A stretch of 64,000 nt of DNA. Origin: Halomonas alimentaria (GTDB taxonomy: Bacteria; Pseudomonadota; Gammaproteobacteria; Pseudomonadales; Halomonadaceae). The stretch is taken from contig NZ_WUTT01000001.1 of assembly GCF_009902005.1 (NCBI RefSeq), positions 1,452,541 to 1,516,540 on the forward strand. Reading direction: 5' to 3'. Below, piece after piece: positions 7,921 to 21,688 of this stretch. The notes beneath the pieces were generated by a model that made no database searches, was not told the DNA's origin, and saw nothing but the letters and a program-made list of their open reading frames with translations. Position 1 is the stretch's first letter, and each line of letters begins with the position of its first letter. The translations under genes were made by a program, and so were the position numbers.

Positions 7921-9438
7921 ATGGCCGACAGCCATCCTGCCGTATCGCTGCACCCGCTCTACCGTGCCGAGCAGGTGCGTGAGCTCGACCGGCGGACCAT
8001 CGCCGGTGGCATCGAGGGCTTCGCCCTGATGCAGCGCGCCAGCGCTGCCGCCTGGCAGTGCCTCAGGGAGCGCTGGCCCGAGGTTCGCTCGCTGACGGTG
8101 CTGTGCGGCGCCGGCAACAACGGCGGCGACGGCCATGTGCTGGCCGCCCTGGCCGCCGCGGAGGGGCTTGCGGTGCAGCGCATCCTGCTCAAGGAGCTCG
8201 ACGAGCTGAGTGGCGATGCCCGCCGTGCCGCGGACATGGCAACCGCAGCCGGCGTCGGTGCCGAGCCGTGGAGTCCCGGCATGGCGTTTTCCGGCCAGCT
8301 GCTGGTGGATGCCCTGCTGGGCACCGGTCTCGATGGCGAGGTGCGCGGCGGCTTCCGCGAGGCGATCGCGGCGGTCAACGCGAGCGCCAAGCCGGTGCTG
8401 GCCATCGATATTCCCTCGGGATTGCATGCCGACAGCGGCGCGGTGCTCGGCGAGGCGGTGCGTGCCGCCGCCACCGTGACCTTTATCGGCGACAAGCTGG
8501 GGCTGCATACCGGGGCGGCAGCGGATCATGTCGGCGAGCTCGCCTTTCGGGCGCTCGGTGTGGACGCCCTGGCCGAGGCCGACCTGCTGCCCGCCGCCCG
8601 CCTGCTCGATGCCTCCTTGATAGAGGCCTGGCTGCCGCCGCGTGCCCGCACTACCCACAAGGGGGACTGTGGCCATGCGCTGATCCTGGGCGGAGCGCCC
8701 GGCTTCGGGGGGGCGGCGCTGCTGGCCGCCGAGGCCTGTGGGCGCCTGGGAGCGGGCAAGGTGAGCCTGGCTACCGCACCCGAGCACGTCACCGCCAGCC
8801 TGGTGCGGCGTCCCGAGGTGATGGCCCACGGTGTCCGCGGTGCCGCCGATCTCGGCGCGCTACCCACCCTTGCCGACGTGCTGGTGGCAGGGCCTGGCCT
8901 GGGGCAGGGCAGCTGGGGGCAGGGCGTGCTGCAGGCGGCGCTGGCTGCCGGCAAGCCGCTGGTGGTGGATGCCGATGGCCTCAACCTGCTGGCCGCACAC
9001 TTCGCCGGGATGCGCCGTGAAGACTGGATCCTGACACCGCACCCCGGCGAGGCGGCCCGCCTGCTGGGTTGCACAGCCGCCGAGGTCGAGGCGGATCGCC
9101 CCGGAGCGGCGAGGGCGCTGCGCGAGCGCTGGGGTGGCGTGATCATCCTCAAGGGCGCGGGCAGCCTGGTCGAAGGCCCCGCAGGGATGGCCGTCTGCCC
9201 CTTCGGCAACCCGGGCATGGCCAGCGGCGGAATGGGCGATGCGCTCTCCGGGATGCTCGGCGCCCTGCTGGCCCAGGGTGTGCCCCTGGAGAGTGCCGCC
9301 CGGCTGGGCGTGCTGGTGCACGCCCGGGCCGCGGATCTCGCCGCGGCAGAGGCCGGTGAGCGTGGTCTGCTGGCCGGCGATCTGGCATCCTATGCGCGAA
9401 TTCTGGTCAACCCGACAGGGTTTGATGGCGACCTGTGA
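7921..9438 (+). CDS. nnr: Bifunctional NAD(P)HX epimerase / ADP-dependent dehydratase
   Basis: 505 residues. The N-terminal YjeF domain (about 1-215; motif GAGNNGGDG) epimerises hydrated NAD(P)H, and the C-terminal ribokinase-like domain (about 235-500; motifs TPHPGE and GNPGMASGGMGD) dehydrates the S form using ADP. This repairs damaged cofactor. The ATG at 7921 follows GGGAGAC. It starts a tightly packed run nnr-tsaE-amiB-mutL-miaA-hfq-hflX; its TGA overlaps the tsaE ATG. Confidence 0.97.
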   Translation: MADSHPAVSLHPLYRAEQVRELDRRTIAGGIEGFALMQRASAAAWQCLRERWPEVRSLTVLCGAGNNGGDGHVLAALAAAEGLAVQRILLKELDELSGDARRAADMATAAGVGAEPWSPGMAFSGQLLVDALLGTGLDGEVRGGFREAIAAVNASAKPVLAIDIPSGLHADSGAVLGEAVRAAATVTFIGDKLGLHTGAAADHVGELAFRALGVDALAEADLLPAARLLDASLIEAWLPPRARTTHKGDCGHALILGGAPGFGGAALLAAEACGRLGAGKVSLATAPEHVTASLVRRPEVMAHGVRGAADLGALPTLADVLVAGPGLGQGSWGQGVLQAALAAGKPLVVDADGLNLLAAHFAGMRREDWILTPHPGEAARLLGCTAAEVEADRPGAARALRERWGGVIILKGAGSLVEGPAGMAVCPFGNPGMASGGMGDALSGMLGALLAQGVPLESAARLGVLVHARAADLAAAEAGERGLLAGDLASYARILVNPTGFDGDL

Positions 9439-9965
9439 TGGCAAGGGCGAGGGCGATGCGGCTGCGACTCGATGACGAAGAGAGCCAGGTGGGCCTGGGC
9501 GAATGCCTGGGGCGTGCCCTGGAGGGGCGTGGGCGAGTCTATCTCGTCGGTGAGCTGGGGGCCGGAAAGACCACCCTGGCGCGCGGCGTGCTGCGTGCCT
9601 ATGGCCATCGCGGCGCGGTGAAGAGCCCCACCTACACCCTGGTGGAGCCCTACGAGCTCGATGGGGTGCGGGTCTACCACTTCGATCTCTATCGGCTGGG
9701 GGATCCCGAGGAGCTGGAGTTCATCGGTGGTCGCGACCTGCTCGGCGACGACGCCCTGAGCCTGATCGAGTGGCCCGCCCGTGGCGCCGGCTGGCTGCCC
9801 GCCCCCGACCTGCGCATCGAGCTTGGCGTGGTCGGCAGTGGCCGAGAGGCCCGGCTGGAGGCGCACAGTGCGCATGGACGAGCCGCCCTGGCCCGCCTGG
9901 ACGCCATGCCCGCCGTCGCCGAATGGCGCCTCGCCGATGGTCGTCGCAAGGGGAGTACCCCATGA
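9438..9965 (+). CDS. tsaE: tRNA t6A37 biosynthesis ATPase TsaE
   Basis: P-loop ATPase that drives the TsaB-TsaD-TsaE cycle making threonylcarbamoyladenosine at tRNA position 37. Walker A is GELGAGKTT at residues 38-46, followed by the family signature KSPTYTLVEPY. The start at 9438 overlaps the nnr stop (TGATG), implying translational coupling; an internal ATG at 9456 is the alternative and would give the more usual N-terminal length. The end overlaps the amiB start by four bases (ATGA). The protein is about 175 residues, slightly longer than average because of a C-terminal tail. Confidence 0.94.
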   Translation: MARARAMRLRLDDEESQVGLGECLGRALEGRGRVYLVGELGAGKTTLARGVLRAYGHRGAVKSPTYTLVEPYELDGVRVYHFDLYRLGDPEELEFIGGRDLLGDDALSLIEWPARGAGWLPAPDLRIELGVVGSGREARLEAHSAHGRAALARLDAMPAVAEWRLADGRRKGSTP

Positions 9966-11410
9966 GGTTGGCTGCCCTGCATCGTCTGCTGGCACTGGGT
10001 GCATTGCTTCTGGCTCCGCTGGCCGGAGTGCAGGCCGGCGAGGTGGAGAACCTGCGCCTGTGGGCGGCGCCCGATCATGCGCGGCTGGTCTTCGACCTGG
10101 CATCGCCCACCCGGGCCGATGTGTTCTCCCTCGACAATCCGCGCCGCCTGGTGATCGATCTGGACGATAGCCGCATGGGGGCCGATCTCGACGGCCTCGA
10201 CCTGACCGGTAGCGCCATCAGCCGCATCCGTTCCGGCGTGCGGGATGGCAGCGGTCTGCGCGTGGTGCTCGACCTCGAGCGCGAGGTGGACCCGCGGCAC
10301 TTCTCCCTGGCGCCCAACGACCAGTACGGCCACCGCCTGGTGGTGGACCTCGAGTACCCCGGTGAGAGCGCGGTGGAGGACCCCATCGACCCCATCGAGG
10401 CGATGATCCGCGAGCAGGAGATCGCCGCCAAGCGTGCCCAGGCCCAGGTCGATCTCGGCGGCGCGGCCGCGGTGCCAGAGCCCGAGGCGCCGGTGCAGCG
10501 TGCCCAGCCCCATCCCCGGCGCGATATCATCATCGCCATCGATGCCGGTCATGGTGGCGAGGACCCGGGTGCCATCGGCCCCGCGGGGACCCGCGAGAAG
10601 GACGTGGTGCTGCAGATCGCCAAGCGCCTCCAGCAGCGGGTCAACGCCACCGAGGGCTTTCGCGCGGTGATGATCCGTGACAGCGATTACTATGTGGGGC
10701 TGCGCCAGCGTACGCGCATCGCCCGCGAGCAGAAGGCGGACTTCTTCGTCTCCATTCACGCCGATGCCTTCAACAGCCCTCGCCCCAACGGCAGCTCGGT
10801 CTATGCGCTCTCCCAGCGCGGGGCTACCTCCGAGACCGCCCAGTGGCTGGCCGAGAGCGAGAACCAGGCCGACCTGATCGGCGGCGTGGACGGCAACCTG
10901 TCGCTCAAGGACAAGGACGAGGTGCTGCGCGGCGTGCTGCTCGACCTGACCATGACCGCGACGCTCAACGACTCCCTCTCCATCGGTGGGCAGGTGCTGG
11001 ACCGCATGGGGCGCGTCAATCGCCTGCACAAGTCGCGGGTGGAGCAGGCCGGCTTCGTGGTGCTCAAGTCACCGGATATTCCCTCGCTGCTGGTCGAGAC
11101 CGGCTTCATCTCCAACCCCGAGGAGGAGCGGCGTCTGCGCGATTCGGGCCACCAGGAGAAGATGGCCCGGGCCATCTTCGCCGGCCTGGAGGAGCATTTC
11201 CGCACCAACCCGCCACCGGCCAGCCTGCTGGCCTGGCAGCGCGACAACGGGCGGAGTACCGCCGGCAACGAGTACCGCATCCAGCCGGGGGACACCCTCT
11301 CCGAGATCGCCTCGCGCCATAACGTGCCGGTGGGCCGCCTCAAGCAGGCCAACGAGCTCAATGGCGACGTGATCCGGGTCGGCCAGGTACTGCGCATCCC
11401 CCGTTCATGA
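9962..11410 (+). CDS. amiB: N-acetylmuramoyl-L-alanine amidase with AMIN and LysM domains
   Basis: 482-residue periplasmic septal amidase that splits daughter-cell peptidoglycan. The order is a signal peptide (about 1-25, ending VQA), an AMIN septal-targeting domain (about 27-130), a linker, a zinc amidase_3 domain (about 190-420) with ligand motifs [23 protein letters not shown] and LVETGFISN, and a C-terminal LysM (about 435-480; [13 protein letters not shown]). AmiB of E. coli lacks LysM, while Pseudomonas AmiB and this one carry it. An AAGGGGAG site precedes the ATG, which overlaps the tsaE stop. It is upstream of mutL, as in E. coli. Confidence 0.95.
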   Translation: MRLAALHRLLALGALLLAPLAGVQAGEVENLRLWAAPDHARLVFDLASPTRADVFSLDNPRRLVIDLDDSRMGADLDGLDLTGSAISRIRSGVRDGSGLRVVLDLEREVDPRHFSLAPNDQYGHRLVVDLEYPGESAVEDPIDPIEAMIREQEIAAKRAQAQVDLGGAAAVPEPEAPVQRAQPHPRRDIIIAIDAGHGGEDPGAIGPAGTREKDVVLQIAKRLQQRVNATEGFRAVMIRDSDYYVGLRQRTRIAREQKADFFVSIHADAFNSPRPNGSSVYALSQRGATSETAQWLAESENQADLIGGVDGNLSLKDKDEVLRGVLLDLTMTATLNDSLSIGGQVLDRMGRVNRLHKSRVEQAGFVVLKSPDIPSLLVETGFISNPEEERRLRDSGHQEKMARAIFAGLEEHFRTNPPPASLLAWQRDNGRSTAGNEYRIQPGDTLSEIASRHNVPVGRLKQANELNGDVIRVGQVLRIPRS

Positions 11411-11426
11411 CGTCCCCTGGAGCCCT

Positions 11427-13382
<1,956 letters not shown>

Positions 13383-13386
13383 GCCC

Positions 13387-14325
13387 ATGATCGATAAGCG
13401 CCCCCCCGCGATCTTGCTGATGGGTCCCACCGCCGCCGGCAAGACCGACCTCGCCATCGAGCTCCATGAACGCCTGGGCGTGGAGCTGATCAGTGTCGAC
13501 TCGGCCATGGTCTATCGTGGCATGGACATCGGCAGCGCCAAGCCCTCGGCGCAGGAGCTGGCCCGCGCGCCGCACCGGCTGATCGATATCCGCGATCCTG
13601 CCGATCCCTACTCGGCGGCGGAGTTTCGCGAGGACGCCCTGCGTGAGATGCGCGAGATCAGTGCCGCGGGCCGGGTGCCGCTGCTGGTGGGCGGCACCAT
13701 GATGTACCTCAAGCAGCTGCTGCATGGCGTGGCCAACCTGCCGAGTTCCGACCCGACGGTGCGCGCCGAGCTCGAGGCCGAGCTTGCTGCCCGCGGCATG
13801 GCCGCCCTGCATCAGGAGCTTGGCCGCGTCGACCCGGGCTCGGCGGCGCGAATCCACCCCAGCGACCCCCAGCGGCTGCTGCGCGCCCTGGAGGTCTTTC
13901 GCATCAGCGGGCGGACCCTCAGCGAACTGTGGGCCGAACAGCGCCCGGAAACCTTTCCCTGGCGTACGCTGTCGATAGGGCTCGCGCCGGGCGAACGGCT
14001 CGTGCTGCACGAGCGTATCGCCACACGCTTTGCGGCCATGCTCGAGGGTGGCCTGATCGAGGAGGTCGACGCCCTGCGGTCGCGCGGCGATTTGACGCCG
14101 GCGCTGCCCTCGATGAAAAGCGTAGGGTATCGTCAGGTATGGGAGTACCTCGACGGCGAGGTCGACCGCGCCGGTCTCGAGCAGCGCGGCATCGTGGCGA
14201 CCCGGCAGCTGGCCAAGCGGCAGCTGACCTGGATGCGCAGCTGGGAGGCGCTGCACTGGGTGGATACCCTGGGCGACGACCCCCTGGCGGAGGTGTTGAA
14301 ACTCGTGCGCCATTTCGGCACTTAG
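13387..14325 (+). CDS. miaA: tRNA dimethylallyltransferase MiaA
   Basis: 312-residue enzyme adding an isopentenyl group to A37 of tRNAs reading UNN codons. Walker A is GPTAAGKT (13-20); the [16 protein letters not shown] segment and the Asp of the substrate channel are present. MiaB, encoded at 59350-60693, performs the next step (methylthiolation). It sits between mutL and hfq, as in E. coli, where its expression is linked to hfq. Confidence 0.98.
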   Translation: MIDKRPPAILLMGPTAAGKTDLAIELHERLGVELISVDSAMVYRGMDIGSAKPSAQELARAPHRLIDIRDPADPYSAAEFREDALREMREISAAGRVPLLVGGTMMYLKQLLHGVANLPSSDPTVRAELEAELAARGMAALHQELGRVDPGSAARIHPSDPQRLLRALEVFRISGRTLSELWAEQRPETFPWRTLSIGLAPGERLVLHERIATRFAAMLEGGLIEEVDALRSRGDLTPALPSMKSVGYRQVWEYLDGEVDRAGLEQRGIVATRQLAKRQLTWMRSWEALHWVDTLGDDPLAEVLKLVRHFGT

Positions 14326-14363
14326 CGTAAGATACGGTGTTTCCTAGGCCGCTGGCCGGGCCG

Positions 14364-14391
14364 CTTGAAAAGGCCCCCGAAAACCCCAATA
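14364..14391 (+). promoter_or_regulatory. Putative sigma-32 heat-shock promoter of hfq
   Basis: CTTGAAA (14364-14370), 13-bp spacer, CCCCAATA (14384-14391). The -35 is a perfect match to the sigma-32 consensus; the -10 shares CCCCA and partly the rest. It lies 36 bp before the hfq start. The same region carries heat-shock control in E. coli. Confidence 0.7.
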
Positions 14392-14426
14392 ACCCAACCC
14401 CAGAGACACATCCAGGGAGAGAAAAA

Positions 14427-14675
14427 ATGTCCAAAGGGCAGTCGCTTCAAGATCCGTACCTGAACATCCTGCGCAAGGAGCGTATCCCGGTATCGATCTT
14501 CCTGGTCAACGGCATCAAGCTGCAGGGCCAGATCGAGTCCTTCGACCAGTTCGTCATCCTGCTGCGCAACACCGTCAGCCAGATGGTCTACAAGCACGCC
14601 ATTTCCACCGTGGTCCCGTCGCGCAACGTGCGACTGCCGGCCCAGGATCCTGCCGCGCCGCAGGAAGATGAGTGA
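14427..14675 (+). CDS. hfq: RNA chaperone Hfq
   Basis: 82-residue Sm-like hexameric protein that binds small RNAs and mRNAs. Sm1 is [16 protein letters not shown] and Sm2 holds the YKHAIST motif (Tyr55-Lys56-His57). The C-terminal tail is short and acidic (ends QEDE), much shorter than the E. coli tail. The ATG follows CAGGGAGAG. Frame extension upstream is rejected because it runs through the heat-shock promoter. hflX follows eight bases later with a TTG start. Confidence 0.98.
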   Translation: MSKGQSLQDPYLNILRKERIPVSIFLVNGIKLQGQIESFDQFVILLRNTVSQMVYKHAISTVVPSRNVRLPAQDPAAPQEDE

Positions 14676-14683
14676 GGTAGTGA

Positions 14684-16006
14684 TTGTTTTTTGAACGCCC
14701 CGACGCCGGTGAGACGGCGGTACTCGTCCATATGGACTTCCAGGACGAAAAGGAGCGCGAGGATCCGGGTGAACTCCTGGAGCTCGTGCGTTCGGCCGGC
14801 GCCGTGCCGGCCACCCTGCTGACCGGCAGCCGCAAGCGTCCCGACTCGCGCACCTTCGTGGGCTCCGGCAAGCTCGAGGAGCTGCGCGAGGCGCTCGGTG
14901 TCCATGGCGCCGAGCTGGTGATCTTCAATCATGGCCTGAGCCCCTCCCAGCAGCGCAACCTCGAGCGCGAGCTCAAGTGTCGCGTGATCGATCGCACCGG
15001 CCTGATCCTCGATATCTTCGCCCAGCGGGCGCGTACCCACGAGGGCAAGCTGCAGGTGGAGCTGGCCCAGCTGGAGTACATGTCGACCCGCCTGGTGCGG
15101 GGCTGGACCCACCTGGAGCGCCAGAAGGGCGGTATCGGCCTGCGTGGCCCCGGCGAGACCCAGCTGGAGACCGACCGGCGGCTGCTGCGTGGGCGCATCA
15201 AGGCGATCCACAAGCGCCTCGACAAGGTGCGTACCCAGCGCGACCAGAACCGTCGCTCCCGGGCCCGCGCCGAGATTCCCAGTGTCTCGCTGGTGGGCTA
15301 TACCAACGCCGGCAAGTCAACGCTGTTCAACGCGCTTACCGAATCGAAGGTCTATGCGGCCGACCAGCTCTTCGCTACCCTCGACCCGACGCTGCGGCGC
15401 CTGGAGATCGAGGATGTGGGGCCGGTGGTGATGGCCGATACCGTAGGCTTCATCCGCCACCTGCCGCACAAGCTGGTGGAGGCCTTCCAGGCGACCCTGC
15501 AGGAGGCCGCCGAGGCCAGCCTGCTGGTGCACGTCATCGACGCCGCCGATCCCGACCGCGAGCTCAATGTGGAGCAGGTCGAGACGGTGCTCGACGAGAT
15601 CGGCGCCCTGGAGGTGCCGACGCTCAAGGTGATGAACAAGATCGACCTGCTCGACAGCGCACCGCGTATCGAGCGCGACGGCGAGGGGCGCCCCGAGGTA
15701 GTGTGGCTCTCGGCCCGCGAGGGCAGGGGGCTCGAGCTGCTGGAGCAGGCGCTCTCGGAGTGTCTGGCCGATGATGTCATCGATTTCGCGCTGACCCTGG
15801 AGCCCGAGCAGGGTCGCCTGCGCGCCGGCCTGCACGAGCTGGGCGCGGTGCGCGAGGAGCGCTTCGCCGAGGATGGCCAGACACACCTGCAGGTGCGGCT
15901 GCCGCGCCGCGACTTCCTGCAGCTGATGGCGCGGGTCGGCGAGCGGGCCGAAGACTACCTGCCGGCGTCGCTGAGCGAGCGTGAGGCGTGGGAGGAGACC
16001 CCCTAG
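14684..16006 (+). CDS. hflX: Ribosome-associated GTPase HflX
   Basis: 440-residue GTPase that splits stalled 70S ribosomes under stress. The N-terminal domain (1-190) ends in the highly conserved ARTHEGKLQVELAQLEY and GGIGLRGPGETQLE region. The G domain has G1 GYTNAGKST, G3 DTVGF and G4 NKID. The TTG at 14684 is chosen because the resulting MFFERPDAGE aligns with the family N-terminus; GTGAGG lies upstream. Being close behind hfq, it probably shares the heat-shock promoter. Confidence 0.96.
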   Translation: MFFERPDAGETAVLVHMDFQDEKEREDPGELLELVRSAGAVPATLLTGSRKRPDSRTFVGSGKLEELREALGVHGAELVIFNHGLSPSQQRNLERELKCRVIDRTGLILDIFAQRARTHEGKLQVELAQLEYMSTRLVRGWTHLERQKGGIGLRGPGETQLETDRRLLRGRIKAIHKRLDKVRTQRDQNRRSRARAEIPSVSLVGYTNAGKSTLFNALTESKVYAADQLFATLDPTLRRLEIEDVGPVVMADTVGFIRHLPHKLVEAFQATLQEAAEASLLVHVIDAADPDRELNVEQVETVLDEIGALEVPTLKVMNKIDLLDSAPRIERDGEGRPEVVWLSAREGRGLELLEQALSECLADDVIDFALTLEPEQGRLRAGLHELGAVREERFAEDGQTHLQVRLPRRDFLQLMARVGERAEDYLPASLSEREAWEETP

Positions 16007-16090
16007 ACGGGGCATGAACAAGACAGGATCGCAACCGAGGCCCCGGCCGGCATCTCCGGTCGGGGCAGCAACGCATAGTGGAGAAGACCT

Positions 16091-17323
16091 ATGGCCTGGA
16101 ATGAGCCTGGTGGTGGTGGCAACCAGCACGACCCCTGGAGTGGGGGTGGTCGTCGCGGCGGCGGTAACGGCGGCGGTGGCAAGGGCGGTGGCAATCAGCC
16201 GCCGGACCTGGACGAGGCCCTGAAGAAGTTTCAGGACAAGCTCAACGGCATGCTGGGTGGCCGCGGGGGCAAGAAGGGCGGATCTGGCGGCAAGGGCGGC
16301 GGTGGCAAGCCGCGCAATGCCTTCACCCTGCCGGGCCTGCTGATCGTGGTGGCCCTGGCCATCTGGGCGGCCTCGGGCTTCTACCTGGTCGACCAGTCCG
16401 AGCGCGGTGTCGTGTTGCGCTTCGGCAAGTTCCAGGAAGTCGTCACGCCGGGCCTGCAGTGGAATCCGCCGCTGATCGACGACGTGCGCATGGTCAACGT
16501 GACCCGGGTGCGCTCGCTGACCCAGACCCAGTCGATGCTGACTCGCGACGAGAATATCGTCGAGGTCGAGATCTCGGCCCAGTATCAGGTCTCCGATCCG
16601 CGTGACTTCGTGCTCAACGTGCGCAACCCGCAGCTCTCCATCGAGAACGCCCTGGACAGTGCCCTGCGTCACGTGGTCGGCGGCACCGACATGATCGATA
16701 TCCTGACCTCCGGTCGCGAGATCCTCGGTAGCTCTGTGGCCAGTCGCCTGCAGTCCTATCAGGACAGCTACGGCACCGGCATTCGCCTGCAGACCATCAA
16801 CATCGAGTCCACCTCGGCGCCGGACCAGGTAATCGATGCCTTCGACGATGTCATCCGCGCCCGCGAGGATCGCCAGCGCACCATCAACCAGGGCATGGCC
16901 TACGCCAACGCCATCATCCCCGAGGCCCAGGGCCAGGCTCAGCGCATTGTCGAGCAGGGCCAGGGCTATCGCGAATCGGTAGTCGCCGAGGCGCGTGGTC
17001 AGGCCAGCCGCTTCAGCGCCCTGCTTACCCAGTACGAGGATGCGCCGGCGATCATGCGTGAGCGCCTCTACCTCGATGCTGTCAGCGAAGTGTTCGGCAA
17101 TACCTCCAAGGTGATGGTCGATGTCGCCAATGACGCGCCGCTGATGTACCTGCCCCTGGATCAGCTGGGCAGAAGCGGCAGCAGCAGCGCACAGCAGGGC
17201 GAAGAGGGCGAACTCGACCCGCGGGTGCTGGAGCGCCTGCGCGGCACCCAGGGCGCCTCGTCGTCTTCCGGCAACACCAGCAACAGCAGCAACACCGGTG
17301 GTATCCGCAGGGAGGGCCGCTAA
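16091..17323 (+). CDS. hflK: Membrane protease regulator HflK
   Basis: 410-residue band-7/SPFH protein that with HflC forms the inner-membrane cage around FtsH. The N-terminus (1-75) is cytoplasmic and almost entirely glycine with lysine and arginine. One transmembrane helix (about 78-97) follows, then the periplasmic SPFH domain and a long helical region rich in Glu/Ala/Gln, then a Ser/Asn/Gly tail. The 84-bp hflX-hflK gap has no clear promoter. The stop is followed directly by the hflC ATG. Confidence 0.97.
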   Translation: MAWNEPGGGGNQHDPWSGGGRRGGGNGGGGKGGGNQPPDLDEALKKFQDKLNGMLGGRGGKKGGSGGKGGGGKPRNAFTLPGLLIVVALAIWAASGFYLVDQSERGVVLRFGKFQEVVTPGLQWNPPLIDDVRMVNVTRVRSLTQTQSMLTRDENIVEVEISAQYQVSDPRDFVLNVRNPQLSIENALDSALRHVVGGTDMIDILTSGREILGSSVASRLQSYQDSYGTGIRLQTINIESTSAPDQVIDAFDDVIRAREDRQRTINQGMAYANAIIPEAQGQAQRIVEQGQGYRESVVAEARGQASRFSALLTQYEDAPAIMRERLYLDAVSEVFGNTSKVMVDVANDAPLMYLPLDQLGRSGSSSAQQGEEGELDPRVLERLRGTQGASSSSGNTSNSSNTGGIRREGR

Positions 17324-18208
17324 ATGATCAATAATCGTTCCCTGCTCATTGTCGGCGGCCTGGCGGCCGTCGCCTGGCTGGCCAGCAACAGCCTCTACGT
17401 GGTCGACGAGACCGAGCGTGCGGTCAAGCTGCGCTTCGGTGAGATCATCGAGGAGAACATCCAGCCCGGCCTGCACTTCAAGGTGCCGATCACCCAGACG
17501 GTGCGTACCTTCGATACCCGGCTGCTGACCCTGGATACCGAGCCCAGCCGCTACCTGACCCTGGAGCAGAAGGCGGTGATCGTCGACTCCTACGTCAAGT
17601 GGCAGGTGGTCAATCCGACCCAGTACTACGAGGCCACGGCGGGTGACGAGCTGATGGCCAGCCGGCTGATCCAGCCGCGGGTCGATGAGAGCCTGCGTAA
17701 CGAGTTCGGTCGCCTCGACCTGCAGCAGATCATCGCCGAGCGTCGCGATGACCTGATGACCGGTCCCACCGAGGAGCTCGACCAGCTGCTGCGCGATGAG
17801 CTGGGGGTGGCCATCCGCGATATCCGCGTCAAGCGTATCGACCTCCCCGAGGATGTCTCCTCGGCGGTCTACGAGCGCATGCGCTCCGAGCGTGAGCGCG
17901 AGGCCCGCGAGTGGCGCGCCCAGGGTCAGGAGGAGGCCGAGCGCATCCGCGCCAACGCCGACCGCCGTCGGCAGGTGCTGCTGGCACAGGCCAACGAGCG
18001 TGCCGAGACCCTGCGCGGTGAGGGCGACGCCGAGGCCGCGGCCATCTTCGCCGAAGCCTATGGCAAGGATCAGGAGTTCTTCAGCTTCTGGCGCAGCCTG
18101 AACGCCTATCGCGACAGCTTCGCTGGCGATGACAACATGCTGGTCCTGGATCCCTCCAGCGACTTCTTCCAGTACCTGAAGAGCCCCGCGCCAGGCGGCG
18201 GAGAGTAA
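17324..18208 (+). CDS. hflC: Membrane protease regulator HflC
   Basis: 294-residue SPFH partner of HflK. A short N-terminal transmembrane helix (about 5-22) is followed by the band-7 domain (VDETERAVKLRFGEI) and an Arg/Glu/Ala-rich coiled coil (about 185-245). The ATG abuts the hflK TAA with no spacer, implying coupled translation. Two hairpins follow, the second being a strong terminator, so the nnr-hflC run appears to end here. Confidence 0.97.
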   Translation: MINNRSLLIVGGLAAVAWLASNSLYVVDETERAVKLRFGEIIEENIQPGLHFKVPITQTVRTFDTRLLTLDTEPSRYLTLEQKAVIVDSYVKWQVVNPTQYYEATAGDELMASRLIQPRVDESLRNEFGRLDLQQIIAERRDDLMTGPTEELDQLLRDELGVAIRDIRVKRIDLPEDVSSAVYERMRSEREREAREWRAQGQEEAERIRANADRRRQVLLAQANERAETLRGEGDAEAAAIFAEAYGKDQEFFSFWRSLNAYRDSFAGDDNMLVLDPSSDFFQYLKSPAPGGGE

Positions 18209-18213
18209 ACCAT

Positions 18214-18239
18214 CCGGCCGGGCCTGCGGGCCCGGCCGG
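18214..18239 (+). terminator. GC-rich hairpin after hflC
   Basis: 11-bp perfect stem CCGGCCGGGCC/GGCCCGGCCGG with a 4-base loop, six bases after the hflC stop. There is no T-tract; it probably protects the 3' end or slows polymerase before the terminator at 18276. Confidence 0.5.
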
Positions 18240-18275
18240 GGTTCATCCCCGGTGCAAACGTGGTAGACTCCTGAC

Positions 18276-18298
18276 ACCGGGCGAGGCCCGGTTTTTTT
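18276..18298 (+). terminator. Rho-independent terminator of the nnr-hflC run
   Basis: Stem ACCGGGC/GCCCGGT with a GAG loop followed by seven Ts (18292-18298). This is the clearest terminator in the window and separates hflC from hisZ. Confidence 0.9.
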
Positions 18299-18407
18299 GT
18301 GGCCGTCTATCAACAAGACCGCGCCAGCCCGTCGCACGCCTGACGCTCGCCGGGCCAAGGAAAAGCGTCTTTATCACGGCCATTCACTGCCTTGCAGGAT
18401 GATTGAC

Positions 18408-20940
<2,533 letters not shown>

Positions 20941-20977
20941 GCGAGAGCTCTCCCGGTAGACACCGTCCCGTTATCCA

Positions 20978-21007
20978 CAGCAGGCCTCGCGCGAGCGGGG
21001 CCTGCTG
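20978..21007. terminator. Hairpin between purA and cobO
   Basis: CAGCAGGCC paired with GGCCTGCTG around a GC-rich centre. It lies midway between convergent stops and could serve both. There is no clear T-tract. A perfect DnaA-box 9-mer TTATCCACA (20971-20979) abuts its left side. Confidence 0.55.
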
Positions 21008-21021
21008 CGTTCGGGGAGTGG

Positions 21022-21621
21022 TCAGTAGTCGATGCCGCGGCGCGCCTGTACGCCCGCATTGAAGGCGTGGCGCACTTCCTGCATCTCGGTCACGGTATCG
21101 GCCATCTCGAGCAGCTCGCGGTGGGCATTGCGCCCGGTGACGATCACGCTCTGCTCGGCGGGACGGTTCTCGATGGCGCGCCGCACGGTGTCGATGTCGA
21201 GGTAGCCGAACTTGAGCATGTAGGTGATCTCGTCGAGTACCACCAGGTAGACATCGGGGTCGGCCAGCATGCGCTCCGCCTCGGCCCACACCTCGCGGCA
21301 GGCGGCGGTATCCGCCTCGCGGTTCTGGGTCTCCCAGGTGAAGCCGGTACCCATGATGGCGACCTCGAGGTTGGGGTCCTCGACCAGCCGCTCGCGCTCG
21401 CCGCACTCCCACTGTCCCTTGATGAACTGGATCACCCCGACGCGGTAGCCGTAACCCAGTGCGCGGGTCACGGTGCCCCAGGCGGCGGTGGTCTTGCCCT
21501 TGCCGTTGCCGGTGAAGACCAGCAGCAGGCCGCGCTGTTCGGTGGCGGCGGCGACCTTCTCGTCGACGTGGGCCTTGAGTTTCTGCATCGACTGCTTGTG
21601 GCGGGTATCGCGATCGCTCAT
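21022..21621 (-). CDS. cobO: Cob(I)yrinic acid a,c-diamide adenosyltransferase (CobO/BtuR)
   Basis: 199-residue CobA/CobO-type adenosyltransferase that transfers the adenosyl group of ATP to the cobalt of corrinoids. The P-loop GNGKGKTTAAWG lies near residues 38-49, followed by the family segments VIQFIKGQW and LDEITYMLKFG. The ATG at 21621 has GGAG five bases upstream. No other cobalamin synthesis gene is in the window, so salvage is as likely as de novo synthesis. It follows the ATP-grasp ligase gene on the same strand after 67 bp; no functional link between them is evident. Confidence 0.95.
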   Translation of the reverse strand: MSDRDTRHKQSMQKLKAHVDEKVAAATEQRGLLLVFTGNGKGKTTAAWGTVTRALGYGYRVGVIQFIKGQWECGERERLVEDPNLEVAIMGTGFTWETQNREADTAACREVWAEAERMLADPDVYLVVLDEITYMLKFGYLDIDTVRRAIENRPAEQSVIVTGRNAHRELLEMADTVTEMQEVRHAFNAGVQARRGIDY

Positions 21622-21688
21622 CGGGGCTCCATATGCTGTACAAGGCTTGTAGAGGAAAGCGACAGCATACGCGAGCCGTGGCCCGACG

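Noticed and set aside
15317-18358. 1013-codon open frame on the minus strand opposite hflX, hflK and hflC
   Set aside because: It lies wholly antisense to three clearly conserved genes, resembles no family, and long antisense frames are expected with this GC-rich codon bias. Similar shadows are opposite pepN (25164-27212) and htpG (38469-40445).
18297-18407. Upstream extension of hisZ
   Set aside because: The open frame continues to the hflC terminator, but the conserved HisZ N-terminus starts at 18408 with a good ribosome-binding site.
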